Part shown: positions 18,317 through 27,219 of the stretch, piece by piece
How positions within the stretch are numbered: the first letter of the stretch is position 1
Layout of the letters: each line of letters starts with the position of its first letter
Origin: JAVKFY01 sp040223615
Lineage (GTDB): Bacteria; Pseudomonadota; Alphaproteobacteria; GCA-2731375
Assembly (NCBI GenBank): GCA_040223615.1
Contig: JAVKFY010000034.1
Location: forward strand, 62,001-126,000
DNA: 64,000 nucleotides
Reading direction: 5' to 3'
Translations under genes and position numbers: made by a program
Notes under the pieces: generated by a model
Seen by the model: only the letters and a program-made list of their open reading frames with translations
Databases searched by the model: none
What the model was told of the DNA's origin: nothing

Positions 18317-19360
18317 ATGCGCGCCGTCGTCTGTCGTCAATTCACCACCTATCACGATCTGAAGCTGGAGCAGGTTCCCGAGCCGGACCTGGGCCCAGGT
18401 GCCGTGTTGATCGATGTCAAGGCGGCCGGCGTCAGCTTCGCCACCAGCCTGGTGGTGTCCGGGCGCTATCAGCGCAAGCCGCCGCTGCCGTTCTCGCCCG
18501 GTACCGAGATCGCCGGCGTGGTGCTGGAGGTGGCGCCCGACGTGACCCGCTTTCGACCCGGCGATCGAGTCTATGCCCACCTGGACTGGGGCGGTCACGC
18601 GCAGCAGGTGGTGGCGCGCGCCATCGCCGTGCAGCCGCTGCCCGACGCGCTGAGTTTCGCCGCCGGGACCGCCTTGCCCGCCTCCTACGGCACTGCGCTG
18701 GGCGCGCTGACCTGGGCCACCGAACTGAAGCCCGGCGAGACCCTGCTGGTGCACGCCGCTGCCGGGGCGCTGGGCTCGGCCTGCGTTCAGGTCGGCCGCG
18801 CGCTGGGCGCCCGGGTGATCGGCACTGCCGGCGATCCGGCGAAACGCGCGCTGGCCAGCCGGGCCGGCTGCGACGCGGTGGTCGACTATGGCGAAGACGA
18901 CTGGCCGCGACAGGTGAAAGACCTGACCGACGGGCGCGGCGTCGACGTGGTCGCCGATCCGGTCGGCGGCAAGGTCGCCGAGCTCAGCCTGCGGGCGCTG
19001 GCGCAACACGGCCGGCTGTTGACGCTGGGCTACACGTCGGGCGCGATCCCGGCGCTGCCCGCCAACCTGCTGCTGGTGAAGAACCTGTCGGCGATCGGCT
19101 TCAACTACGGCACCTACCTGGGCTGGAGCCCGAACGACGAACGGGTGAAGCACGCGCCGGCGGTCGCCGCACTGCATCGACGCCTCCACGCGTGGGCCGA
19201 GGCCGGGCTGGTGCGGCCGTTCGTGTCGCACCGCTTCCCCCTGGCGCAGTTCACCGAGGCGCTGGAGACGGTGCTGGGGCGGCGCGCGCTCGGCAAGGTG
19301 GTGCTTGACATGGCGCTGGCCGACGATGCCGCGCCGGTGATCGACGGGACGGCGGCATGA
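18317..19360 (+). CDS. NADPH:quinone oxidoreductase family protein
   Basis: This 347-aa zinc-independent medium-chain reductase opens MRAVVCRQFTTYHDLKLEQV. It has the GroES-like motif VDVKAAGVSFATSLVVSGRY-type sequence, GTEIAGVVLEVAPDV, and the Rossmann motif LLVHAAAGALGSACVQVGRA. Family members reduce quinones or enoyl substrates with NADPH. It is distinct from the first quinone reductase at 6185 (different N-terminus and cofactor region). Its TGA overlaps the start of the MscS gene by four bases (ATGA), so the two are coupled, which may be only chance packing. Confidence 0.92.
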   Translation: MRAVVCRQFTTYHDLKLEQVPEPDLGPGAVLIDVKAAGVSFATSLVVSGRYQRKPPLPFSPGTEIAGVVLEVAPDVTRFRPGDRVYAHLDWGGHAQQVVARAIAVQPLPDALSFAAGTALPASYGTALGALTWATELKPGETLLVHAAAGALGSACVQVGRALGARVIGTAGDPAKRALASRAGCDAVVDYGEDDWPRQVKDLTDGRGVDVVADPVGGKVAELSLRALAQHGRLLTLGYTSGAIPALPANLLLVKNLSAIGFNYGTYLGWSPNDERVKHAPAVAALHRRLHAWAEAGLVRPFVSHRFPLAQFTEALETVLGRRALGKVVLDMALADDAAPVIDGTAA

Positions 19361-20598
19361 ACGACGCGAAGGAATTCTGGGCGCTGGTCGTCGATGTCTG
19401 GAACACCGGCATCTTTGGCGTCGACGTCGGCCAGGTGCTGCTGGCGCTGGGCGTCTTCATCGTGTTCCTGGTGCTGCGCCGGTTGTTCTCGACGGTGGTG
19501 ATCGCCATCCTTCACACCGCGACCAGGCGCACCCGCAACGAGGTCGACGACAAGCTGCTGGAGGCGCTGCGCTCGCCGCTGCGCTTCGTCTTCGTGGTCG
19601 CCGGGTTCTACGCCGCGACGCGGGTGGCGCCGTTCCCGGAAGCGGTCGACGCGGTGTTCACCAAGATCACCCGCTCGCTGATCGCCTTCACCATCTTCTG
19701 GTCGCTCTACCGCGCGGTGGAGCCGCTGTCGTTCCTGTTCGACCGGGCGGTCGGGCTGTTCGGGCAGCAGGGCTTGCGCGACTCGATCCGCGGCTTCTTC
19801 ACCAAGGTGGTGAAGTTCGCCATCGTCGCCATCGGCGTCGCCGCGATCCTGGAGGAATGGGACTTCAACGTCGGCGCGGTGCTGGGCGGCCTGGGGCTGA
19901 TCGGCATGGCGGTGGCGTTCGGGGCGCAGAACCTGATCGCCAACCTGTTCGCCGGCCTGTCGATCTTCGTGGAGCACATCTTCGAGGACGGCGACTGGAT
20001 CCGCAGCCCCGATGTCGAAGGCACGGTGGAGAGCATCGGGTTCCGCACCACCAAGGTCCGGCGCTTCGACAAGGCGCTGACCACGATCCCGAACGTGAAG
20101 CTGTCGGAACAAGCGGTGGTGAATTTCAGCCGCATGACCAACCGGCGAATCTACTGGTTGATCGGCCTGGAATACCGATCGAGCGCCGAGCAGCTGCAGC
20201 AGGTGGTGAGCGGTATCCGCGACTACGTGATGACCGACGAGGCCTTCGAGACCGCGCCGAGCCGGGCCACGACGATGGTGCACGTCGACTCGTTCAACGC
20301 GTCGAGCATCGACATCATGCTGTACTGCTTCACCAAGACCACGAGCTGGACCGAGTGGATGGCGGTGAAGGAGACCCTGGCGCTTGAGGTCAAGCGCATC
20401 GTCGAGGAGGCCGACGCCAGCTTCGCCTTCCCATCGCAGTCGCTCTACGTCGAGACCCTGCCGTTCGGCAAGCCGGAGCCGTTCCCGTCGGAAGCCGCCT
20501 CGGACGCGACCACGCCGGAGACGGAACCCACGTCCTCGCCGGCCAAGGTCGCCACCGACGCCGGTCCGGACGAGGGCGGCAATGACAGCGAAAGTTAA
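19357..20598 (+). CDS. Small-conductance mechanosensitive channel (MscS) family protein
   Basis: This 413-aa inner-membrane protein has several N-terminal transmembrane segments. The pore-lining TM3 and beta-domain start are visible as LGLIGMAVAFGAQNLIANLF followed by GLSIFVEHIFEDGDWI. Then come the typical KVRRFDKALTTIPNVKLSEQ and FSRMTNRRIYW. MscS channels open on membrane tension and protect against hypo-osmotic shock. The cytoplasmic domain extends into a low-complexity Glu/Ala/Thr-rich tail of about 45 residues. The gene overlaps the upstream quinone reductase by four bases. Confidence 0.94.
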   Translation: MNDAKEFWALVVDVWNTGIFGVDVGQVLLALGVFIVFLVLRRLFSTVVIAILHTATRRTRNEVDDKLLEALRSPLRFVFVVAGFYAATRVAPFPEAVDAVFTKITRSLIAFTIFWSLYRAVEPLSFLFDRAVGLFGQQGLRDSIRGFFTKVVKFAIVAIGVAAILEEWDFNVGAVLGGLGLIGMAVAFGAQNLIANLFAGLSIFVEHIFEDGDWIRSPDVEGTVESIGFRTTKVRRFDKALTTIPNVKLSEQAVVNFSRMTNRRIYWLIGLEYRSSAEQLQQVVSGIRDYVMTDEAFETAPSRATTMVHVDSFNASSIDIMLYCFTKTTSWTEWMAVKETLALEVKRIVEEADASFAFPSQSLYVETLPFGKPEPFPSEAASDATTPETEPTSSPAKVATDAGPDEGGNDSES

Positions 20599-20652
20599 AG
20601 CCGCTTCACGCGGACTGGATCGCGCGTTCGTCGCTCCGAGTTGGACGCCGCT

Positions 20653-21438
20653 TCAGCGTTCTTTCTTCACCAGCAGCTTGGCCGGGCGGCGCTCCTGTGC
20701 CACGTCGAACAGCGAGAAGGTGCGCTTCACGTAGTTGGTGACCGCGGCCATGCCCTCGAAATACTCGCGCAGCTCGTCGGTGACCTCGGCCTCGACCATG
20801 CGGATCTGGCGGGTCGGGTCCTCCAGCTCGAAGCGGCAGTAGAACCACGGCTCGCCGCGGCGCAGGATCAGGTCCTTGGAGGTGTCGTGCCACTCGAAGG
20901 CCCACATCATCTGTCGCGGCCAGATATGGATCGGCAGCCGGCCGCCGATCAGCACGCCGGGCAGCGGCGGATCGCGATAGGCCAGATAGGGCGGTAGCTG
21001 GTTCATCCACACCGGCTCGTCGGCCAGGAAGGTGTAGGGCGTGATGATCTGGATCACCGGCCGGTCGGGATGGCGCCACTCGGCGCGCGCGACGATGGCG
21101 GTCATCTCGCGCAGGTGGCGGTTGCGGATCGCCGATTGCTGGCCGGCGGCGTTGACCAGCTGCGGCGCGCCCTGCTCGTCGTACTTGAAGCGCAGATGCA
21201 CGTCGAGCGGGCACGGCACCTCGTAGGTCCGGGCCTCGAAATCGATCACCGCCGGGCACATCTGCACTGACTTGGCGTGCTGCGCCGGAGGGTCGTTGCG
21301 CTGGAACTGGCGCGGCGCGTCCCAGATGAAGCCGGCCTTCTGGGTCTGCAGCAGCCAGCCGACCTCGACCACGCGGCGGCGCTCGGCGGCCACTTCCGCC
21401 TTCGGCTTCGACTTGAAGCGGTCGAACAGGCCGGTCAT
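20653..21438 (-). CDS. Hypothetical protein (261 aa), paired with nucleotidyltransferase-like gene
   Basis: I do not recognise the family. The protein starts MTGLFDRFKSKPKAEVAAER. It has motifs that look conserved, such as YEVPCPLDVHLRFKYDE, ADEPVWMNQLPPYLAYRDPP and RRGEPWFYCRFELEDP, and ends in a basic LLVKKER. It lacks a signal peptide and membrane helices, so a soluble cytoplasmic protein is likely. Its ATG overlaps the stop of the upstream nucleotidyltransferase-like gene by four bases, indicating a two-gene operon. The opening resembles proteins that work with membrane-anchored partners, but that is a guess. Confidence 0.75.
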   Translation of the reverse strand: MTGLFDRFKSKPKAEVAAERRRVVEVGWLLQTQKAGFIWDAPRQFQRNDPPAQHAKSVQMCPAVIDFEARTYEVPCPLDVHLRFKYDEQGAPQLVNAAGQQSAIRNRHLREMTAIVARAEWRHPDRPVIQIITPYTFLADEPVWMNQLPPYLAYRDPPLPGVLIGGRLPIHIWPRQMMWAFEWHDTSKDLILRRGEPWFYCRFELEDPTRQIRMVEAEVTDELREYFEGMAAVTNYVKRTFSLFDVAQERRPAKLLVKKER

Positions 21439-22460
21439 CGCCAGCCCCGGGCGCACGCCGAGAGCGGGCCGCCGGTCAGCAGCCAGTGGCGGCGAAAACG
21501 GCCGCCGCGCGATGGCGGGCGCGGGAATAGCGCCTCGAAGTCGGCCACCACGCGGGCCAGCTCGGCCGCGGCGGCGCCGCGCGGCTGGCGGCGTATTGGC
21601 GCCGGCACCATCGACAGGTCGAACCCGAGACGGTCGAGCAGCGCGAAGAAGCCGCTGACGGCGCCCCTGATCCTGCCGCGACGGGCCAGCCGGGTCAGCG
21701 TCAGCCAGTCGATCTCGTCGCCGGCGCGGCGCAGGATCGCGGCAGCGTCGATCACCTGCGGCAGCGACCCGGCCCCGAACCCGTTCGCCGCGGCCCGCGC
21801 TGCCGCCAGCAGCAACGCATGGGTCGGCGCGGCGATGCGGATGCGGACCTCGTCGACCGTGGCCGGCCGGCTCTCGGCGAACAGCATGTCGGGATTGAGC
21901 GCGCGGGCCAGCGGCCACGGCGCGGCCTGGGTGACGATGGCCAGGCGCAGGCTGCCATCCGGCGCCAGCGCGACATCGGCGCCGACGTCCAGCCCGTGTC
22001 GGCGCAACACCCCGGCCAGGCGGGCGCGGTCGCGCCGGCGGACCAGCAGCTCGGCGTGCTCGATCGGCTGGACGTCGGGGTCGTCGGCATAGGCGGCGGC
22101 GTTGCCGAGCGCGCCGAGGCACAGCACCTCCACGCCCTCGCGCAGCAGGCGCGCGGCCCAGGTCTGTGCGCCCTGGCGCGCGAACTGGTTGAACAGGCGG
22201 CTGCGGTGCGCGGTGCCGGCGTCGATCGCCGATGCCGCGGAATGGCCGCCGACGGCGGCGGCGAAGGCCGGCGAGGTCAGCTCGGCGAGACGGCGCACCC
22301 GGTCCGGGTCGAGCGCCAGGCGTCGCGATGGCGGCCGCAGCCCGGTACGCCACGGCCAGCCGTGGTCGGTCGCCAGCGGCGGCTGGCCGACACCGCGCCG
22401 ATGCCCGCGTCCGGCGCGCGGCTCGATCTCGTCCTGGGGTCGGTCTCCCGGCACCCGCAT
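21435..22460 (-). CDS. Nucleotidyltransferase-like family protein (NTP_transf_5 type)
   Basis: This 341-aa protein resembles the uncharacterised nucleotidyltransferase family PF14907, by eye only. A conserved block reads VLCLGALGNAAAYADDPDVQ, then IEHAELLVRRRDRARLAGVL. Authentic members have a K-G pair and R/D-x-D metal ligands here. The present sequence has acidic residues mostly replaced (HAELLV), so activity may be lost. The N-terminal 40 residues are basic and low in conservation; the chosen ATG avoids overlap with the divergent gene at 22510. It is coupled by four bases to the downstream hypothetical gene. Confidence 0.65.
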   Translation of the reverse strand: MRVPGDRPQDEIEPRAGRGHRRGVGQPPLATDHGWPWRTGLRPPSRRLALDPDRVRRLAELTSPAFAAAVGGHSAASAIDAGTAHRSRLFNQFARQGAQTWAARLLREGVEVLCLGALGNAAAYADDPDVQPIEHAELLVRRRDRARLAGVLRRHGLDVGADVALAPDGSLRLAIVTQAAPWPLARALNPDMLFAESRPATVDEVRIRIAAPTHALLLAAARAAANGFGAGSLPQVIDAAAILRRAGDEIDWLTLTRLARRGRIRGAVSGFFALLDRLGFDLSMVPAPIRRQPRGAAAAELARVVADFEALFPRPPSRGGRFRRHWLLTGGPLSACARGWR

Positions 22461-22509
22461 GCTGGCGTCTCTCCATGTCGAAGCGCGGCCGGCGTGATAG
22501 GCTGCCGCC

Positions 22510-23280
22510 ATGATGGTCGGCAACTTTACCCGCGCGGCACTTGTTTTCGCCAGCCTGTGGCTCGTGACAAGTGCGTCGCCAGGGGAGACGCGGGCGCAGG
22601 ACCGCGCGGATGCGGTGCTGCAGGGCCTGCTGGTCGAGGCCGACGCCGGGCTGGAGCGCTACCTTTTCCAGGCGCCGGCGAGTCCGGGAGCGATCGCGGA
22701 ACGGGTCGAGCTGCTGATCCAGCGGCTGGCGGCGCTGCGGCCGGCGCCGGACCCGCAGGTCGCGCGCCGGGTGGCCGAGACCGCCGCCCGTGCCGGCCGC
22801 GCCGCGCTGCGGGCGCGCCCGGTGTTGCCGGTGCCGGCCGATGTCGCATTGCCAGAGGGCGCGTTGCGCTTCGAGCGCGATCTCGACCAGGCGGAGGGCT
22901 TGCGCCTGCCGCTGCCGGCCGGCGACTGGCGGGTGCTGGTGTTCGCCAAGACACCCTTCGGGCGCGAAGTGGCGGTGAATGGCCGGCGTCAGCCGGTGGC
23001 GCCCGGCGCCGGCGTGCTGGTCCTGGAAGGCCGGGCCGATGACGACGGCTTCACCATTGCGTTTCTCGCGCCGCTCGACCTCGACCGGGTGATCGCCGAA
23101 CCGGCCGGTGGGCCATCGCTGCTCGGCGACGTCCTGCCGATCCCGGCGCAGACCGATGCGGCGCAAACCCGCATCGATGCCGCGCTGGCTCGCGCGGTCC
23201 CGCGGCAGGTCGGCATGGCGCCGGCCGGCTGGCAGTTCATCGGCTGCGTCGCGATCCCGATCGAGACCGCTAGCCGATAG
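22510..23280 (+). CDS. Secreted hypothetical protein with signal peptide
   Basis: This 256-aa protein of unknown function begins MMVGNFTRAALVFASLWLVT, a basic start plus hydrophobic core, followed by SASPGETRAQ, which looks like a signal peptidase I site. The mature part is rich in Ala, Arg and Pro. It contains a beta-sandwich-like region (GDWRVLVFAKTPFGREVAVN) that could be a carbohydrate-binding or pre-peptidase C-terminal type fold; I cannot confirm this. It is divergent from the nucleotidyltransferase-like gene and convergent with the acyl-CoA dehydrogenase gene, so it is probably monocistronic. Confidence 0.65.
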   Translation: MMVGNFTRAALVFASLWLVTSASPGETRAQDRADAVLQGLLVEADAGLERYLFQAPASPGAIAERVELLIQRLAALRPAPDPQVARRVAETAARAGRAALRARPVLPVPADVALPEGALRFERDLDQAEGLRLPLPAGDWRVLVFAKTPFGREVAVNGRRQPVAPGAGVLVLEGRADDDGFTIAFLAPLDLDRVIAEPAGGPSLLGDVLPIPAQTDAAQTRIDAALARAVPRQVGMAPAGWQFIGCVAIPIETASR

Positions 23281-23297
23281 GCGGGCGAGAATCCCTG

Positions 23298-23315
23298 CCC
23301 CGGCTCCTGCCGGGG
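23298..23315. repeat. Stem-loop between convergent genes
   Basis: CCCCGGC-TCCT-GCCGGGG forms a perfect seven-base stem with a four-base loop. It lies in the 47-bp gap between the secreted-protein gene and the acyl-CoA dehydrogenase gene. It has no T-run, so it may be a REP-like half element or a weak bidirectional terminator. The flanking AATCCC...GGGTGACGGC resembles edges of proteobacterial REP-type repeats. Confidence 0.55.
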
Positions 23316-23327
23316 TGACGGCATGTG

Positions 23328-24494
23328 CTAAGCCTTCAGCAGTTCCTCGGCGATGATGAGCTGGCGGACTTCCTGCGTGCCGGCGCCGATGGCCAGGAGC
23401 TTGGCGCCGCGGTAGAGGCGGTTGACCTCCATCTCGCGCATGAAGCCGGCGCCGCCGAAGATCTGAACCGCGTCGTCGACCACCCGGCTGCATACGTCCG
23501 ACGCATACCAGAGCGCCGCCGCCGTGAGCTTGTGGATCTCGCCGCGGCCGCCGGCGCCGACCTCTAGATCGTCGCAGGCGGCGAGCGCGCGGTAGGTGAA
23601 GGTTCGCGAGGCCTCGGTCTCGGCATACATGCGGGCAAGCTTGGACTGCACCATCTGGAAGCTGCCGATCGGCTGGCCGAACTGCTGGCGTTCCCTGGCG
23701 TAGTCGACGGCGAGCTCCAGCGCGCGGTCGGCCATGCCGACGCACAGCGGCGCGATGTAGGCGCGCTCCAGGTCGAGCCCGCTCATCACCACCGCGACGC
23801 CGGTATTCTCCTCGCCGATGCGGTTGGCGGCCGGCACGCGAGCGTCGTCGAACACCAGCTCGGCCGTCGTGCTGCCGCGAAAGCCCATCTTGTCGAGCTT
23901 CTGCGCCACCTTGAAGCCGGGCGTGTCCTTCTCGACGACGAAGGCGGAAATGCCCTTGGCGCCCTGGTCCAGGGCGGTCTTGGCGTAGACCAGCAGGATA
24001 TCGGCCTCGGGCCCGTTGGTGATGTAGAGCTTGGTGCCGTTCAGCACGTAGTCGTCGCCGTCGCGCCGCGCGGTGGTGCGCATGCCGCCCAGCGCGTCCG
24101 AGCCCGCGCCCGGCTCGGTCAGCGCCAGCGCGCCCAGGGCGGTGCCGTTGCACAGGGTGGGCACCCAGCGGCGGCGCTGTTCCTCCGAGCCGTTGCGGTA
24201 GATGTTGTTGAGGCAGAGGTTGTCGTGCGCGGCCCAGCTCAGCGCGAAGCTGTGGTTCGCGCGCGCCATGGTCTCGTGCAGCAGGCCGGCGGTGACCATG
24301 TCCAGGCCCTGACCACCATAGTCGGGATCGACGGTCAGGCCGAGGTAGCCCATCTGCGCGATGCGGGGCCAGACCTCGGCCGGCCACCACTCCTCGTCGT
24401 CCATCTTCTGGGACAGCGGCGCCAGCGTGTCCATGAAGTAGCGCTCGGCGGCGTCGCGCAGCGCCACCTGCTCGTCATTCAGCTCGAAACTCAC
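23328..24494 (-). CDS. Acyl-CoA dehydrogenase, isovaleryl-CoA dehydrogenase-like
   Basis: This FAD flavoenzyme oxidises an acyl-CoA at the alpha-beta bond. The 388-aa sequence follows isovaleryl-CoA dehydrogenase throughout: LGLTVDPDYGGQGLDMVTAG, ALTEPGAGSDALGGMRTTA, GPEADILLVYAKT, and VVMSGLDLERAYIAPLCVGM. In isovaleryl-CoA dehydrogenases the catalytic Glu lies in this DLER block. IFGGAGFMREMEVNRLYRGA and IGAGTQEVRQL close the protein. The GTG start has GGAGG at a workable distance. It probably acts in leucine catabolism, though no other leucine genes are near, so substrate specificity is tentative. Confidence 0.92.
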   Translation of the reverse strand: MSFELNDEQVALRDAAERYFMDTLAPLSQKMDDEEWWPAEVWPRIAQMGYLGLTVDPDYGGQGLDMVTAGLLHETMARANHSFALSWAAHDNLCLNNIYRNGSEEQRRRWVPTLCNGTALGALALTEPGAGSDALGGMRTTARRDGDDYVLNGTKLYITNGPEADILLVYAKTALDQGAKGISAFVVEKDTPGFKVAQKLDKMGFRGSTTAELVFDDARVPAANRIGEENTGVAVVMSGLDLERAYIAPLCVGMADRALELAVDYARERQQFGQPIGSFQMVQSKLARMYAETEASRTFTYRALAACDDLEVGAGGRGEIHKLTAAALWYASDVCSRVVDDAVQIFGGAGFMREMEVNRLYRGAKLLAIGAGTQEVRQLIIAEELLKA

Positions 24495-24590
24495 CGGCTT
24501 CGTTTCCTCCGTGGTCGTGCGGGTACTGTAGGGCGCGAGCGGCCATATCGCACCCGTGACATTGCGCGCCGGCCCCGTAAGCTGGCGACG

Positions 24591-25877
24591 ATGGACTACG
24601 TCGACAGCTACTACCGCCGCACCGTATCGGCCGGCGGCGAACGCCCTGCCCTCGGTGAAAGAATCGAGGTCGAGACGTGCGTGGTCGGCGGCGGGCTGGC
24701 CGGGTTGACCACGGCGCTGCTGCTGGCGCGGCGCGGTCGGTCGGTGGCACTGCTGGAGGCGCGGCGGGTCGGCTGGGGCGCGTCCGGGCGCAATGGCGGC
24801 TTCGTGTCGGCCGGCGGTTTCGCGCGCGACGCCGAGACGCTGGCGGCTGAGGTCGGCGCCGATGCGGCCAGGGCGCTGCATGCGCTGTCGCGCGATGGCT
24901 GGCGCTTCGTGAAGGACACCATCGCGCAGAACGGTATCGCCTGCGACGTCGTCCCCGGCGGGCTGTATCCGTCCTGCTTCAACGATCCCGACGCCACGCG
25001 CGCCCGGCGCGACAAGCTGGCCACCCTGGTCGGCCGCCAGGTCGAATACGTGCCGCGCGAGCGGATGGCGGAGATGGTGTCGTCGCCGCGCTACCACGAT
25101 GGGCTGTACGACCCGGAGATGTTTCACTTCCACCCGCTGAATTACACGCGCGGCGTGGCCGATCTGGCCGAGGCGGCCGGCGTGCGATTGTTCGAGGCGA
25201 GCCCGGCGCGGACACTCGATCGCCAAGGTGCAGGCTGGCGGGTGACCACCGACGATGGGGCGGTCGACGCCCAGCACGTGGTGCTGGCGCTCGGCGGCTA
25301 TCAGAGCGGGCTGCACCCGGCGACCGAGCGCGGCGTATTGCCGATCGCCACCTACGTGATGCTGACCGAGCCGATGGGCGACAACAAGCTGCGCTCCGCG
25401 ATCCGGGTGCCCTACGCGATTGCCGACGACCGCTTCGCCACCGACTACTACCGGCCGCTGCCTGACGGACGTATCCTCTGGGGTGGCCGGGTCAGCGCGC
25501 GCCAGGGCCGGCCGGCCGGGCTGGCGCGGACCATGCGGCGCGACATGGTGAAGGTCTATCCGCAGCTCGCCGACGTGAAGGCCGACATCGCCTGGATGGG
25601 CACGATGAGCTACGCCCGCCACCGCATGCCGCAGATCGGCGCCAGCGAGCCGGGCCTGTGGCACGCGATCGGCTTCGGCGGGCGCGGCATGAACACCACC
25701 GCGATGGCCGGCCAGGTGCTGGCCGCCGCGATCGCCGACGACGACGACACCTACAGGCGCTTCGAGCGCTTCGGCACGCCGTGGGTCGGTGGCGGCCTGG
25801 GCTTGCTGGCGGCGCAGGCGACCTACTGGAGGATGCAGGCCAGCGACGCCTGGCGGGCCTGGCGCCGCAACCGCTAG
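24591..25877 (+). CDS. FAD-dependent oxidoreductase (DAO family, gamma-glutamylputrescine oxidase-like)
   Basis: This 428-aa flavoprotein has the dinucleotide site ETCVVGGGLAGLTTALLLARR and the family motif EARRVGWGASGRNGGFVSAG, typical of PuuB/OrdL-type amine oxidases. A C-terminal FAD-contact motif AIGFGGRGMNTTAMAGQVLA is also present. Such enzymes oxidise gamma-glutamylated polyamines or secondary amines. There is no puuA/puuC nearby, so substrate is unknown. Its 3' end overlaps the convergent methyltransferase gene by four bases. Confidence 0.92.
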   Translation: MDYVDSYYRRTVSAGGERPALGERIEVETCVVGGGLAGLTTALLLARRGRSVALLEARRVGWGASGRNGGFVSAGGFARDAETLAAEVGADAARALHALSRDGWRFVKDTIAQNGIACDVVPGGLYPSCFNDPDATRARRDKLATLVGRQVEYVPRERMAEMVSSPRYHDGLYDPEMFHFHPLNYTRGVADLAEAAGVRLFEASPARTLDRQGAGWRVTTDDGAVDAQHVVLALGGYQSGLHPATERGVLPIATYVMLTEPMGDNKLRSAIRVPYAIADDRFATDYYRPLPDGRILWGGRVSARQGRPAGLARTMRRDMVKVYPQLADVKADIAWMGTMSYARHRMPQIGASEPGLWHAIGFGGRGMNTTAMAGQVLAAAIADDDDTYRRFERFGTPWVGGGLGLLAAQATYWRMQASDAWRAWRRNR

Positions 25878-26740
25878 CCGGGGTTGCGGGCCCGGACGTA
25901 GTGCTGGCGCGACGGGATGCGCACGCGGCCGTCGCTGACGAAGGCGGCGAATGCGGTGGCGATGCCCTCGCGGATCGCGGCGATGTCGGCGGCGCTGGCG
26001 TCCTTCTCCTGGATCACCCGCGCGGCCGGGCCCATCTCGACGTTGAACGCGGCCTGGGCCTCCGGCGTCGCGGCGCCGATCATGTGCGGCCGGCCGTCGT
26101 GGATCTCGATGTCGGCGAAGCCGGCGTCGCGCAGGATGGCGCGCACCAGGTCAGGGTCGCTGAACGCGAACGGTCCCGGCGCGCCGGGCGGCGGCGGCTC
26201 CACCGGGCCGAGCCTCGCGACCGCGACCTGCTGCTGGATGGTGAAGAACGGATTGTCGGCCGGCGGCGCCCAGCAGGCGAAGGCGAGCCGGCCGTCGGGC
26301 CGCAGGGCGCGGCGCAGGTTGGCGAAGGCGGCGACGGAATCGGCGAAGAACATCACGCCGAAGCGCGAGATGACGAGGTCGTGCGCGCCGGCCTCGAAGG
26401 CATGCGTCTGCGCGTCGGCCTCGACGATCTCGACATGCGCGTGCCCGGCTTCGGCGATACGTCGCCGGGCCAGATCGAGCATCGGGGCGGAGACGTCGCA
26501 GCCCAGCACCCGGCCCGTTGGCCCGGTGCGCGGGGCCAGTTCCAGCAACGTGGCGCCGGTGCCGCAGCCGACGTCGATCACGCGTTCGCCGGCCCCAACC
26601 GCGGCATGTCGCATCAGCAGCGCGGCGACTTCCGACAGCGAGGTGTCCATGCCGGCCTGGTGTCGGACCCACTTCGCGCCCGCGTCGCTGCTCCAATATG
26701 CGGCTTGCATGTCGTTGGGTGCGGCGTCGGTGCTGGTCAT
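25874..26740 (-). CDS. Class I SAM-dependent methyltransferase
   Basis: This 288-aa protein has the Rossmann-fold AdoMet site VIDVGCGTGATLLELAPRTG (motif I), LGCDVSAPMLDLARRR (motif II region), and LVISRFGVMFFADSVAAFAN (motif IV/post-IV). Overall it resembles ubiquinone/menaquinone-type C- or O-methyltransferases, but the substrate cannot be predicted. The ATG is preceded by GGAACCCGT; several upstream in-frame codons lie in the region of the divergent Rap1a/Tai-like gene and are rejected. It converges with and overlaps the FAD oxidoreductase by four bases. Confidence 0.9.
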   Translation of the reverse strand: MTSTDAAPNDMQAAYWSSDAGAKWVRHQAGMDTSLSEVAALLMRHAAVGAGERVIDVGCGTGATLLELAPRTGPTGRVLGCDVSAPMLDLARRRIAEAGHAHVEIVEADAQTHAFEAGAHDLVISRFGVMFFADSVAAFANLRRALRPDGRLAFACWAPPADNPFFTIQQQVAVARLGPVEPPPPGAPGPFAFSDPDLVRAILRDAGFADIEIHDGRPHMIGAATPEAQAAFNVEMGPAARVIQEKDASAADIAAIREGIATAFAAFVSDGRVRIPSRQHYVRARNPG

Positions 26741-26807
26741 GACGGGTTCCTGACGGTGAGAACTGGATGTAGGGCGCCGTTCGCGCATGTGGTAGGATTT
26801 CAACACC

Positions 26808-27188
26808 ATGAAAGCCGGATGGCTTATCGGTTTGGCCACCGCGGTGCTGATCGGCGCCGGCGGGAGCGCTCGGGCCGACAAGCATGGCGGCGGACGCATC
26901 ACCGCCGACGATTTCCTCTCGCTCTGCCAGGCCAACGCACCCGGACCGCGCGACGCCTGCGGCACGATGCTGGAGGGGTTCCTCAGCGTCTACGTGCTGC
27001 TCGGCAGCAAGGACGACACCATGCGGGTGATCTGTCCGCCGCGCCAGTTGCCACGCGACCAGGCCCGCTACGTGTTCATCGGCTGGGCCGAGAAGCGCAA
27101 TGACCTCGCCGGGATGGACGTGGCGACGGGCATCAACCTGGCGCTTCGCGAAACCTTCCCCTGCGCGCCGCCGATCAAGGTGAAGTAG
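26808..27188 (+). CDS. Rap1a/Tai-like secreted protein
   Basis: This 126-aa protein has a signal peptide (MKAGWLIGLATAVLIGAGGS, cleavage after ARA). The mature domain follows the Rap1a/Tai pattern: an early FLSLCQANA, then CGTMLEGFLSVYVLL, VICPPRQLPRDQARYVFIGW, and the terminal A..LRETFPC. Four cysteines could form two disulfides in the periplasm. The family includes immunity proteins to type VI amidase effectors and many orphan periplasmic proteins. No amidase effector or T6SS gene is in the window, so immunity is only one possibility. It sits alone between a methyltransferase and pspF. Confidence 0.7.
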   Translation: MKAGWLIGLATAVLIGAGGSARADKHGGGRITADDFLSLCQANAPGPRDACGTMLEGFLSVYVLLGSKDDTMRVICPPRQLPRDQARYVFIGWAEKRNDLAGMDVATGINLALRETFPCAPPIKVK

Positions 27189-27219
27189 CGACGTCGCGGG
27201 CCGTGGCGTGGCACGGTCG

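Noticed and set aside
20653..24390. A 1245-codon open frame on the minus strand
   Set aside because: Only its last 261 codons encode a plausible protein. The rest is arginine/proline/glycine-rich shadow of other genes, which GC-rich codon use keeps free of stops.
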